The notes under the pieces are model-generated. The model did not search any database, was not told the DNA's origin, and was given only the letters and a program-made list of their open reading frames with translations. Made by a program: the position numbers and the translations under genes. Of a stretch of DNA of 27,420 nucleotides, positions 11,233 to 21,369 are shown one piece after another. Where the stretch lies: contig LSYV01000014.1 in the NCBI GenBank assembly GCA_001584585.1, positions 2,034,361 through 2,061,780 of the forward strand, read 5' to 3'. Each line of letters starts with the position of its first letter. The first letter of the stretch is position 1. This DNA comes from Gonium pectorale. Taxonomy: Eukaryota; Chlorophyta; Chlorophyceae; Chlamydomonadales; Volvocaceae.

Positions 11233-11283
11233 AAAAAAGAGAAACCTGCACAGAAAGAGGGAGCCCGCCTCTACGGCCATACA
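11233..11283 (+). repeat. 51-base repeat, copy 1
   Basis: This stretch begins with an A-run followed by GAGAAACCTG and is identical over 51 bases to 27361-27411. The match starts at the A-run on the left and breaks at position 11284 on the right. Just beyond, CTACGGCCAT-AC-ATGGCCGTAG (11271-11292) forms a perfect 10-base-pair hairpin stem that copy 2 does not keep. Confidence 0.9.
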
Positions 11284-11696
11284 TGGCCGTAGGCGTGACG
11301 TTTCCAATAGGGCGGGCGGGTACAGAGCAAGCATGTGACGGTCGTCCCGCCCCGGATGTGCCCGGATGTGAAAAGAATGAAATGCTCGCCCGGGTGTGAA
11401 GTCGGATATGGAACCTCTCGGGCCTTGCCTCTACAGGTGGGCCAGGACAATGACAAGGTGCGGTGTGGCGAACCCAGCCTACCTGCACAAGAGCAGCACT
11501 GGCGGTGTCCCTGGGTTGAAGAAGTACCAGGTTGGGTGGGAGACCGTGGAAGACCCGCCTAGCTGCCTTCGGTTGGACCATCCACCAGGGCCTTGGGTGC
11601 ATTTCTCTTCGCAGTTTCGGAAGAGAGACGGCGTGTCCTGGACCTTATGGCTCGTGAGGACACCCGCCTTTAGGCGGATGTAACATAACATAACAT
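11233..11696 (+). mobile_element. Possible short or truncated retroelement
   Basis: The left side is the 51-base repeat shared with the right edge of the window. The right side ends with a stem-loop, CCGCCT-TT-AGGCGG (11664-11677), followed at once by a short pentamer tail, TGTAA-CATAA-CATAA-CAT. Some LINE and SINE elements end in a 3' hairpin plus a short tandem tail, so a non-LTR remnant or a SINE is a reasonable guess. No reverse transcriptase and no target-site duplication could be identified. Confidence 0.35.
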
Positions 11697-12516
11697 CCTG
11701 TGCGCGGGCCTGTAGCGCTCGCTTATGGTGACCCGGTCCATGTTGGACCCGCGCCTTGCCACGAGATCCAGGAGGCAAGGGCGCAAGACAAGGCGCGACG
11801 GCGACCTGGGCCTTATCGGCGGTTTTAGGGCCCTATTGTTGGTGACCAGTGGCCAGAGCGCCGGTTGCTGCTGCTTCAACGCACTGCCTTTCATACCGTG
11901 TGCGCCAGCAGGCGCCTATAATGCTGCTCGTTGGTTACCAATATCCAAACAACCGTGTCGTTGCGTATGGCGGAGAGCCGGAGACCGTCGATCGGCGCAT
12001 ACATCGTCACACTGGCGGTGTGGCCGCTGTGGGGCGACCAGGTCGCAGCGTGTTCCAGCTGATCTCCGCGGTGAAGGCTCGCGGACGACTTGTTGGCGCG
12101 TGGCGCTGAAGCAGGTCTCCCAGGGGAGCTCTCCCCTGAGCTCTCCCAACCACCCCCCCACTCTGCCCGACTGACCAACCGACGTTGCGGCCTTCGGGGT
12201 TCCCAGTGCCTTGCTGGAGCTTTCCTGCGCGCGCAGCGCCTGCAACCATCCGTGTGGGCCCCCGGCGCTGGTGCCGGCGCTGCCCTGCCGCCCCCTCTGT
12301 GGCCGCCAGCGTGTACGAGACCCTACCAGTACGAGCTGTACGAGCCAAACGGGTGAGCAGGTAGAGGGGTTGGTTGTGACACTTCATTCGCTGTTTCTGA
12401 TGTTCGGAGACAATATGCAACATCGTTAAGGCCAGGGCTAGCACGACGAAACAAATCAAACACGGTAACGGCCGTTCAGTCCACTGTCAACCTGCAGGTA
12501 CAATCGACTCTCATTG

Positions 12517-12527
12517 TATATATATAA
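12517..12527 (+). promoter_or_regulatory. TATA-like element of the Cys-rich gene
   Basis: TATATATATAA stands out from GC-rich surroundings, 71-81 bases upstream of the ATG at 12598. That distance allows a transcription start at about 12550 and a short 5' UTR. Confidence 0.55.
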
Positions 12528-12597
12528 CAAGTCACACGTCATACTTAGGGTTGCTGCGCTGTTGTAAACCGGATGACAGGCTGGGTCAGATAGGTCC

Positions 12598-15500
12598 ATG
12601 GACGTCGCATTTCGTTATACTTGCTTGGGAATGGGCCGCTTGCGTGCTCTGCTGCTCATTGCAGTACTGCAGCTCCTTGGTGGCGTCGCACGTGGTCGCA
12701 CGGTCACGCCAGTCCTGTCGCTACCATACTCATCGGGAGAATACGACGCCAAGGGTGCGAGGACGAGCGGGCGGGTGGATCGCAGGCGCGAGCTGGTCCC
12801 CCGCGCGGTCCCGACCCTTTCCCATGACGGCCCCGACCACCCCCACATTGCCGTCTCCAGGCTGACGCGGCCCTCCAGAACCAGGCTGGCTGTCACCGAG
12901 GATTCAGACACCGGCTGATCCCTCGCGCTCAACCCCCATCGCCCTCATCGGCACACAGGCAAACTCGGCTGCTTCCGCCAGGCCTATTCTCGGGGCGCTG
13001 GTGCCGCTCCTAGCATCTGCCCAGCAGACAAACCCGACCACAGCGGTGAGCAGCTGGGTAGCACAAACCTTAACGGTCGTGTCCGGCTCTCCGGCATCAT
13101 TTGGTGCAACTGGCCACAACCCCGGCCGTTACAGCGTGCGAGCAGATTCTGACCTTTGGGGTTCCGCCGTTCGGGACCCCTGTGCAGCAGTCCCCGTGCT
13201 CTGCTGGATTCGTCAGTCGTCATCCTGCCGCCACTCAGCCCCGGCTGCCTGCCAGCCTGCGCGGGCCCGCCACCCACCCTCGCTGATGGAAGCAAAGCGC
13301 TTCCAATACCCTTCAACCCTCATCGCGTCATGCCCACAAAAGCTTCTTCTTTAAGACCGAGCTCGTGAGCCGCGACTTCCCCCCAATGCCCCCCACCCCC
13401 ACCCCTCTCCAGGCGGGCTCTGCTACCCGGAGTGCTCCGGAGGCTACGACGGCCGGGGCCCGCTCTGCGTGCAGCCCTGCCCCGAGCGCTTCAAGGACCT
13501 GCAGGCCGCCTGCGGCAAGCCGGGTGCGCTAGTGCCGTCGTTACGACGGTCGTTGGGTGCCGTTGCGAGCCAGGCGGTTGGGAGTTGGCGGTTGGGGCAG
13601 GGGATGGCGCACGTGGGCAGGGGCAGGGGTGCTGCTGGCGAAGCGCACGGCGCAGGGGGCACCGGAGCCAGCAATCCGAACTCGCCATACTCCGGCCATC
13701 CCCCCTCCTTGCCCCAACAGCAAGCATGCGCGCTTCGCGGCACCCCCTAGACTCTGACCGCCAGCCGCCCGCCTGCCGCGGTGCCCCTCCGTCCTCCCGT
13801 GCCCTCTATCTCAACAGCCCCAGCCCTGTTCCCGCCGGCCCAACCTCTTCCATCCCCCACGGACTGAGTGGACCCCCCCCTGCGCGTCCCGGCAGACGTG
13901 TACGGCCGCGGCGTGGGCTACCCGCTGTGGCAGGCGGACCGGTGCCGGGCGGACCACCCGCAGGGCTGCGACCGCTGGGGCCTGCTGTACTACCCGCGCT
14001 GCCGGGACGGGTTCGGGGCGTGGGGCTGCTGCCTGTGCACACCGCCGTGGTGAGCCGCCGCCGCCGCCGCGTTCGGGGAATCAGGCATCAGGGGTTCGCA
14101 CCCAGGGGGTCGCACCCAGGGGGTCGCAATCCCGCAAACAGTCCGGCGGACCGCTGCTCGCGACCGGTGCTCAGCGCGCAGCGCCCTCTAGGTTAGCCGA
14201 TGCCGGTGTATCCGTGGCCGGGTCCCGTGTCGCCCCCTGTCGCCCCGTACTCCCGTGCGGTGCCGGCGTCCCGCATTACGCAATAGTGGAGGTGAGCTGT
14301 GGCCGCCTTGCGTTCGGGCTTTGGGGGGGAGGCGGGGTCAGGGTCCACCGCCGAGGGCTGCGTCGGTCAGGCCGGTCGCTCGGCGCCCTGCTCCCGCTCC
14401 CCACTCCCGAACCGTGTGCCTGCCTTGGCTCATGGTATGTCCGCCGCAGCCCCGACGGGATGAAGGAGCTGGGGCCCGTGTGCGGGCGGGACACCTACGG
14501 CCGCGGAGTGGGCAAGGTTCCCGGCTGTGAGGCAGACAAGGTGGGCGGCTGGGAAGCGGTGGGGACTCGTGGCAGCGCGCAGGGGCTGCTCGAAGCGGTA
14601 GCTGCCTACTCACAATCCACCCATCGCCTCCCCGGCTTTGGAACCTGTAGCCCTGGTACCTGTGACCTGGAAAGCCGAAGAAACTTGGGAGGTTTCACGC
14701 GCCATGCCAGCCCTGGAGCGTGACGGTCTCTCTACTGGCGCCGAGCGCACGCGGCCCCACTGTGCCACGGCACTAACGCTTCCGGAGGGTTGCGCTGCGG
14801 GGCGGGCCCCACAGGAGCAGGACGCGACGCAGCTGTGCTACGACAAGTGCTCCCCCGCGTTCAGCGGCTTCGGGTGCGTATGTGCGCTGCGGCCGCCCAG
14901 AGCGGGTCTCGCGGGGTCACGGGCCACGGGCCTTTGCTCGCTCGGCGGTGAGGCGGCCGCCGGCGAATGACCCACGGGTCAGATCGCTCAGACGGAATCC
15001 GCACCATGACGAAGTGCGCATGTATAATGAGGCGTCGAGGCGGGGGCGTGCCCCACTCAGGGACTGGCGGTGTCGGTAGTCCTGTTGGTGCTCGGCTCGC
15101 CTCGCAGCTCTGAATCCCTCTCGTCCCCCGCGCCCGCCAGGCCCCTCTGCTGGGCCTCCTCTTGCCCGCCGCACTTCCCCGCCACGTGCGGTCCTATCTG
15201 CGCCGCCAACCGGGAGGCGTGCGGCAGGATCGGCCGGGCGCTGGGAACCCAGATCGGTGAGCGTTGGGCAGGAAGGGCAGCGCGGTCGCTGGCGCACTGA
15301 CGCAAGGGCGACCGTGACCTCCGTGACCCGAAGCAGCGGGTCCTCACCAGGGCACGGGGCTGTCTTGCGCGGCGCGGCGCGGCGCGGCGCAGCACGGAAT
15401 CGGTGACGGTGTGCCCCCCGCAGTGCTGTGAGCCCCCGGCAAAGCGGGCATTGGCGTTCCGCGTCCTCAGACGTGGATGCCATATGGGTCGTCCACCATA

Positions 15501-16018
15501 CCTGCCCACCCACATCGTTCCTGAAGTGTCCCCTCCTCACCGGGAGTGCGCTCACCGGGGACCCTGGCCCCTCCCTTCCACCCGCAGCGCTCAGCCAGTT
15601 GTTAACGGTCGGGAGCTCTATGCGCCCCAGGGCTTTTCTACTGAGAATGCCTTCCAACCCTCTCCCCCCTCCTCACCCCTCCCAACCCGCATACCCGAAC
15701 ACCCGCTGCCGCTACCGGACAACCGCAACGATAACCGCAACGATAATAAACCGCGCCCCAACCAACCTCCCAACCGACCGCGGTGCGCGTGCGACGAGCG
15801 CAGCCAGCCTCGCGCTCAGCAGCTCGGCCTTCCTGGCGTGCGCCACCTCCACCTTTGACTCGTTCGGCGCCGCGGCGGCGTGTTGGGGCATGGCCATCGC
15901 CAAGGCCGGCAACAGCGGCGCCGCCGCGGAGGCGTTCTGGGAGGACAACTTCATCATGTGCGCCGCGGATGGCGGTGACGATGGCGCCGGCAGCGGTGGG
16001 ACGGGGGGGGCCATCTGA
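12598..16018 (+). CDS. Secreted Cys-rich protein with duplicated Cys module
   Basis: Seven exons join in phase: 12598-12754, 13413-13523, 13896-14049, 14450-14540, 14815-14873, 15141-15256 and 15804-16018 (300 residues). Residues 12-33 (MGRLRALLLIAVLQLLGGVA...) look like a signal peptide or anchor. Residues 53-215 hold about 28 cysteines in a twice-used pattern: GLCYPEC-GYDGRGPLC-CPERF and LCYDKC-FSGFGPLCW-CPPHF, plus KPDVYGRGVG and RDTYGRGVG, with WGLLYYPRC and GCCLCTPPCPDGM between. I know this arrangement as a recurring Cys-rich family in green algae and some other protists; its role is unknown to me and it has no enzyme motif. A helical, weakly hydrophobic segment follows (residues about 225-285). 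The first intron is the least sure join. The stop at 16018 may be bypassed by a donor at 15975. Confidence 0.72.
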
Positions 16019-18026
16019 AGCTGCTGTGTTGGTGGCTGTAGCTAGGTAAATGATATATGCGAGGGTTTGCTGCCTTGTGAACCGACAAGCTGGGCGCAAT
16101 TTACAGGGCGTAATGTTGGAAAGCGGAGACAGTAGTGACCCACACCGCCGATGCCGTGGAGGCATTGGTGCAGCCGCTGGGGTATGGCGTGCGGCGTGCC
16201 AGGTGTGGCTGGGCTGCTGGATTTGTGCATCATGCTCAAAGATTGGGCCGCGCTCTTGGGTCGGCACTGCCGTTGCGCTGAGGGGGTGCAGCCGGGGCGG
16301 TTTTGACGTGGTGTGGGGCTCACAGGGCATCCACGTGGGGCGGATCGCAGGTGCGCGAGGATGCGTGGCACGACTGCATACGCGCGGCGGCCGATCCCGC
16401 CATGCCCCACGTTGCCCACCCAGCGACAACGCTGGGGCTTTGTGGATGTCTTGCTCGTACCGTAGACTTGCATGGTTCCGATTGCGACGCCTGGCTGCTC
16501 GCAGTTTGCTCGTACCGTGGGTCCAATGCATTGCAATGTATGCTCATGTATGGCCGGTGTGCGGGTTTCCCCACCGCCGGTGCTCGGTGCCATGTTGGTT
16601 TCAGCCTGTATGTTTACCGTTCGTTATGAAACGTTGATGCCGTGCAGGCGCGTACCAGCCGCCGTGCTCATTCGGCAGGGCTGGCTTATGGGGCCGCCTA
16701 AACCGACCCCGCGCGTGCGTATGCCCGGATGTAGATGCATACGGCGCTGCGTGCTGCAGTTGCCTCCGTGATTTCCGTGGCGAAGCGCCACTTGTGTGCG
16801 GAATGTTACGTACGGTTGTGCGCAGGTCTGCACTTTGGGGATGATCTGCGACATCCCCTTCGACAGGGACATCCGGCGAGCGCGTGAAGTCGGGTGGGTG
16901 GGTGGGCGGGCGGGAAGGTGGAGGGCCGGCGGCATGGGGCCGCTTGGGGTCTTCGCGGCAGCGGCGGTCGCAACAAGGGAACCGCGTGCGGGCTGTTTCT
17001 GAAGTCGGCCCCGCGGTATGTTGTTGCCTGCATGCTCGTTGCGCCTTGGCATGATGATGCTGGGCAGCTACGACTGCCACGGCCAGAGGGCTGTACGACC
17101 CACGGGAGGCCCGCTCGCGACCCGTGGGTCGGTGCTTCCTTATTCCTAGTTGGCGAGCGTTCGCTCGACTCTGCTGCAAGGCTCCGGGGGATAGCTTACC
17201 AAGTGGACCCGTTTTGCTGTCTGCTTGATTCTACAGGCGTCTTTCGTGCGTCCTGTGAACAAGGAAACGGAAACAGGGAAGGCAGCGTTGCATCTGTTGA
17301 AGGTCCCTGGACCGCAGCTACACATTTGGCTGCAAGCGCGGTCATAGTACAGGTATAGCATGACATAGGATACGAATTCAAGCCGCGCGCGAGAGACTGA
17401 CATCTCCGCATCAGGCGCTGGCGTTTGATGAGTAAATTTCGCCTGTCACGTGGCGATGCTGCCTTCCGTCAGCAGCTGCCTCTCATTGCTTTTGCTTGGC
17501 CTCCCAAGGACCCACCTACCTGCGCGCCCCAGGCCTTTTGCCCCACCGATCCCTCGCCCTGTCGCCCATGACACCGCCCCGCACCCACACGCTCCCCTCC
17601 GCGACACACCTCCGCAGCTCGGCATGAGCTAGCTCCTCCCTTCGCGTGTGATTCCCACGATCCCACAGCAGCCCCGTGATGCCCAACCCGCGATCCTCCC
17701 AACGGCCCCGGCCGGCGCGGCCGGCGCCCGTGACCTCTCTCCTAGCGTGCAGCATTCTCATCGCCTTAGCAGGTCAGTCGCAGAGGTTTTATTTCGTTCT
17801 CGTCTGACCAACGCGGGCAAGGCGGGCAGCGCGGGCAGCAGCACTGTTAACTCGGGCCGGGGCTTTTTGACCGCCAGGCGTCACTGGCGCGGCCTCGCGG
17901 GCCGAATTTCATTCGGCGGCTTCGCTCCTCCAGTTCTCCTTCTCCAATCCAAACTATAAAACGTGCTGCAGTAATCTAGCCACGACGATTGGGAGCAGTA
18001 ACTTCTGCACTGCCGCTACGCCGCAG
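16019..18026. other. Interval without a firm gene; possible long intron
   Basis: No frame on either strand carries a convincing gene over these 2 kb. If the donor GGCG|GTGACG at 15975 joins the acceptor at 18026, the whole interval is an intron. A short protein-like island, LGMICDIPFDRDIRR, is encoded at about 16832-16885 after a CAG acceptor, but the opposite strand is equally open. A TATA-like CTATAAAAC lies at about 17953-17961, with no in-frame ATG in the following exon. Two GACCC/GGGTC motifs occur at 17097 and 17119. Confidence 0.4.
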
Positions 18027-20809
18027 GGATCCCGACATTCGCCTCAGCGACCCTCCGTCAGCTCCCTGATGCCGCCGATGCGGCAGCAGGGGCTGCCGCC
18101 TCCTACGCCGCGACCGTGGCGCCGGTGAGCGGAGGCGCCGCCAGCGGCGGCGGCGGCGACGGCGGCGGCGGTCGGCAATTGCTACAAGCGCTCCTGCAGG
18201 GCGGCGTGCTGTCGGCCATGCAGGAGCGCATCCAGGGCAAGATCGACAACACCACGAACAGGATAGGTATGACGCATGAGCATGCGCGTGTGTGCGTGCT
18301 GTACGTGACGTATGTGCGTGCTGTACGTGCCGTACATCGTGCAATTGCAGCGTTTCCATTTTGCTATACACACGGCTGCGGGCCAGGATGCAAGCAGGGC
18401 CGCACTCGGCCCGCTCCCTCCTCCCGTCGCCGCCGCCGCCGCCTGAGGTTTCGCTGCGCATGCCTGCGCTGCTCTCCTCACGCGCGGCCCACATGAGTTG
18501 AGACGCTGCAGAGAGCCAAGGGAACGAGCTTGACGTCACCAGTAGTGTTGGCGGGTCCCATGCACTACAGCCCCGCCTGCGTGCCCAGCTGCGTGAGCGA
18601 TCTGTGCATTCCGGACCTTCCTCCCTCCCGAGACGACCCGACTACCGTACATCACCTGTCCGTCTGCCCACGTGTGGCGCCCGCAAATGAAACCCTGGAG
18701 CCGACTGCACCACCCGTCCACCTGCCCTGTCGTGGCGCCCGCAGAGTCCCAGGTGGCGCAGCTAGTGGCCCAGGAGGTGGGCAAGCAGGTGGTCTCCGAC
18801 ATGAACAACGTCACGTCCGGGGCGCTCAACGCGGTTGGGCTCAGCAGCAAGGAGGAGCTGGGGCAGTACCTGGGCAGCTGGCTGGGGTGGGCCGTGTCCG
18901 CGGCGTCCAGCCTCGTGTCGTCGTCGGCAGGTGGTGGCGGTGACGGTGGCGGCGGCGCCGCTGCCGGCGTCGATGTCGGGCAGAGCCAGGAAGGCGCCCC
19001 CGGCGCGCCGGCACAGACAGGCAGCGGCGGAGGCGGCGTCGGTGGAAGTGGCGACGATCAGGAGACCTCTAAGGCCGCTGTACAGCAGCTGCTGTCGTAC
19101 CTGGCGGCAGCGCACGGCGTGGACATAAGTGCTGCTGCGGCGACTGCGGCGCCACCGCCTCAATGGAGTGCTGACGACGCCAAGGTAAGCGGTGATGGTG
19201 GTGGCGGCGCCAGCGGCGGCGGCGCATCTACCATCTCAGCCGCATTCCAGGCATCTGACGGTGACGAGCCATCGGGAGCAAGCTCGACGGCTGCCGGCGG
19301 CGGCGGCGCCGCCGCCGCGGCCGCCGCCACGGCGGTCGCTTCACCGACCGCCGTCCGGCCGATCAGCGTCAACGACACGGTCGCGCTGCTCCAGAGCATT
19401 CTGCAGCACAAGGAAACAGTCGCGGCGTACGCAGCAGCAACCAACGGCGGAGCAAATCCTGAGTCGTCGGCGGCGGCTGCGGCGCCAGCGGCGGCGCCAG
19501 CGGGGCGGCCCGCGTCGGCGTCGGCGACCCTCTCACTGCCGCTGCCAGCCCTGCCGGACGAGCAAGGCAGGAGCGGCCCGTCCGTAAACGTGGGGCGAGA
19601 CCTCAACGGTAAGCATGACTAAGGCGAGCGACTGTGTCGGTAGGGTACCCCGTGTCGCGTGCACCTTCACACCCTCTTTCTTCACAGATTTCTTAACTTT
19701 CATTCACAAAGTCGCATCTGGTATTGCTGGATAAAGCTCGCACTTTTCAACACAACCCTACCTATGCAGCAAACGCCGGCCCATGCCGAAGCGCCAGCAT
19801 CCTCCCACAACATGTTCCTAATCTTGACCCGCCTCCCCCCAACGGACCGACTGCCTGCCGAAAACGGCCTTCAACCGCCAGTCAACGTCAACGTCAACGT
19901 CGTACCCGCAACCATCACGCTGCCCAACGGATCGGCCGGCTGCGCCTGCACCTGCCCCTCGAGCGCCCACAGCCAGGCCCGCGGCGTCGTCGGCGGCCTC
20001 CTTGACACCGCACGAGGTACCCTCACCGCCGGCCTCCGGGCCCCCCGTGGTGGCGGCGGCGGCGCAGCCTCCACCGGGGGCAACAGCATGCTCCAGTCGG
20101 CCTTGCCCGAGTCAAGCAGCAGCAGCGGCGGCGGCGGTGGCATCCTCGGGCGCGGCACCGGCGGCGCCGGTGGCGGGCTACGCTGGGGGGCGCTGGCGCG
20201 GGAGGTGGCGACGCAGGCCGCACAGGCGGCGGCGGAGTACCGCAAGAAAGCGCCAACCTCGACCGGAGCGGACCTGACCTTGCGGCGCAGGAGGCATTTC
20301 AATGCGGACGGCGGAGGCAGCGGCGCGCGGCGCCGGCGCCAGCGGCGAGCCCTCCGCCGGCAGTGGCGGAGCCGGCTCCGCGCAGGGCGCCGCCTTGCCG
20401 CCTGACGCCGCCTCGAAGAGCGGCGATGGCGCCGGCGGCGGCGCCGCAGCAGCTGCCAGCAGCAGCAGCGGCGGCGGACGGCGCTCTGTGTTATGGCAGG
20501 TGTTTGCCGCTGCTACCGACGGCCGCCGCAGGCTGTCGTCGGCGACCGCCGCTGACGGATCCAGCGCAACTCGCGGCTGTGATTCCGGCGGTGGATCTGG
20601 CTTTGGGCCTGCCGGTGCCGACGATGACCCCCTCAGGATGCTGCCCTTCAACTGCGATGGCGGAGAGGCCGGCCCGGAACGGCGACGGCGACTACGGCAG
20701 GGCAGTCCAGGTCTGGCGGCCTCTGGCGCCACCGCGTCGCGCAGCAGCTGGTCGCGGGCGTTGGGCGAGGCGGCAGAACCCGGGGCATCCCCACCGTCCG
20801 CTGCACGCA

Positions 20810-20846
<37 letters not shown>

Positions 20847-21369
20847 GGAGCCGGGTGCGACTGACGGCGTACCGGCGGCAGCGCAGGGCCAGGGCGATGG
20901 CGACGCATCGGAGCAGAGTGGCGGCGACGTCGCAGCGCCGGCGGCGGCCTCCGAGGGGCAGCTGTCGGGCCACGAGCTGCTGCAGGTCCTCCACGCGCTC
21001 GCCAGCCAGCTGGCGTCGGGCGGGGTCGCCATAAAGCTGGGCATTGACGCCGAGGGCGGCGGCGGCGGCGGTGGCAGCGGCAGCGGTGTCGGTGGCGGGG
21101 ATGCGGGTGGGTTGAGCGGCGGCGACGGTAGGGGTGGTGACGCAACAGCCAGGGCGGCTTCGCTGCTGGGGTCGGCGCTCGGGCCGCTGGCGGCCGCTGC
21201 CGGCGGCGGCGGCAGCGGCGGTGGGAACGGGGCATCCAGCAGGGGCGACACGGGGAGGACCAACACCAACAACAACCCGGTCGTACTGCCGTCCATGGCG
21301 GGCGGGGCGCTTGGCGTGGGCATGGTGCCCGGCGCCGCCGGCGGCCCGTGTCCTCCTTGCCGTTGCTGA
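18027..21369 (+). CDS. Gly/Ala/Ser-rich protein, 5' end unresolved
   Basis: Exons 18027-18266, 18745-19608, 19688-19720, 19882 to about 20016 and 20291-21369 are linked by phase 1 joins; the stop is TGA at 21367. The first exon has no ATG in a suitable place, so an upstream exon must exist. The N-terminal part is helical (LLQALLQGGVLSAMQERIQG, then SQVAQLVAQEVGKQVV and SKEELGQYLGSWLGWAVSAA). The rest alternates Gly/Ser/Ala runs with short helices such as SVNDTVALLQSILQHK and SGHELLQVLHALASQL, ending in PCPPCRC. No domain is recognised. Coding sense is also good for 20017-20270 in the upstream frame, which conflicts with the frame used after 20291, so that join is unsettled. The 66 bases at 19185-19250 look like an optional in-frame intron. 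Confidence 0.55.
18288..18345. repeat. Direct repeat within an intron
   Basis: The 16-base stretch GTGCGTGCTGTACGTG occurs twice, separated by a few bases and followed by a further variant GTGCCGTACAT. It lies in the intron after exon 18027-18266. No function is proposed. Confidence 0.7.

Larger units (their letters stand above)
10993..12597. other. Gene-poor interval with a repeat and possible retroelement remnant
   Basis: No frame here shows convincing coding sequence. The interval holds the 3' flank of the DUF488 gene, a copy of the repeat that recurs at the right edge, and a hairpin-plus-tail structure at 11664-11696. The sequence TGTAA, the usual algal polyadenylation signal, occurs at 11679 and could serve the DUF488 gene with a long 3' UTR. 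Short open stretches at about 11910-12109 (plus) and 11891-12010 (minus) look somewhat protein-like but have no recognisable family. Confidence 0.4.

Noticed and set aside
10886..11602. Open minus-strand frame of 238 codons
   Set aside because: It overlaps the DUF488 3' exon and the repeat, has no domain or helix pattern, and its amino-acid make-up looks random.
13001..13354. Possible extra exon in the first intron of the Cys-rich gene
   Set aside because: The frame is open but has no Cys module motif and no phase-consistent donor into 13413; the direct join from 12754 is simpler.
15638..16531. Open minus-strand frame of 297 codons
   Set aside because: It is antisense to the last Cys-rich exon, and its composition (Arg, Pro, His) is that of translated non-coding GC-rich DNA.
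17450..17632. Short plus frame beginning MAMLPSVSSCLSLLLLGLP, resembling a signal peptide
   Set aside because: No acceptable donor follows the hydrophobic stretch and it cannot be joined in phase to the exon at 18027.
20178..21323. Open minus-strand frame of 381 codons, Pro/Ser-rich
   Set aside because: It is the antisense of the Gly/Ala-rich exon; Gly-rich GGC/GCC codons always leave an open Pro/Ala frame on the other strand.
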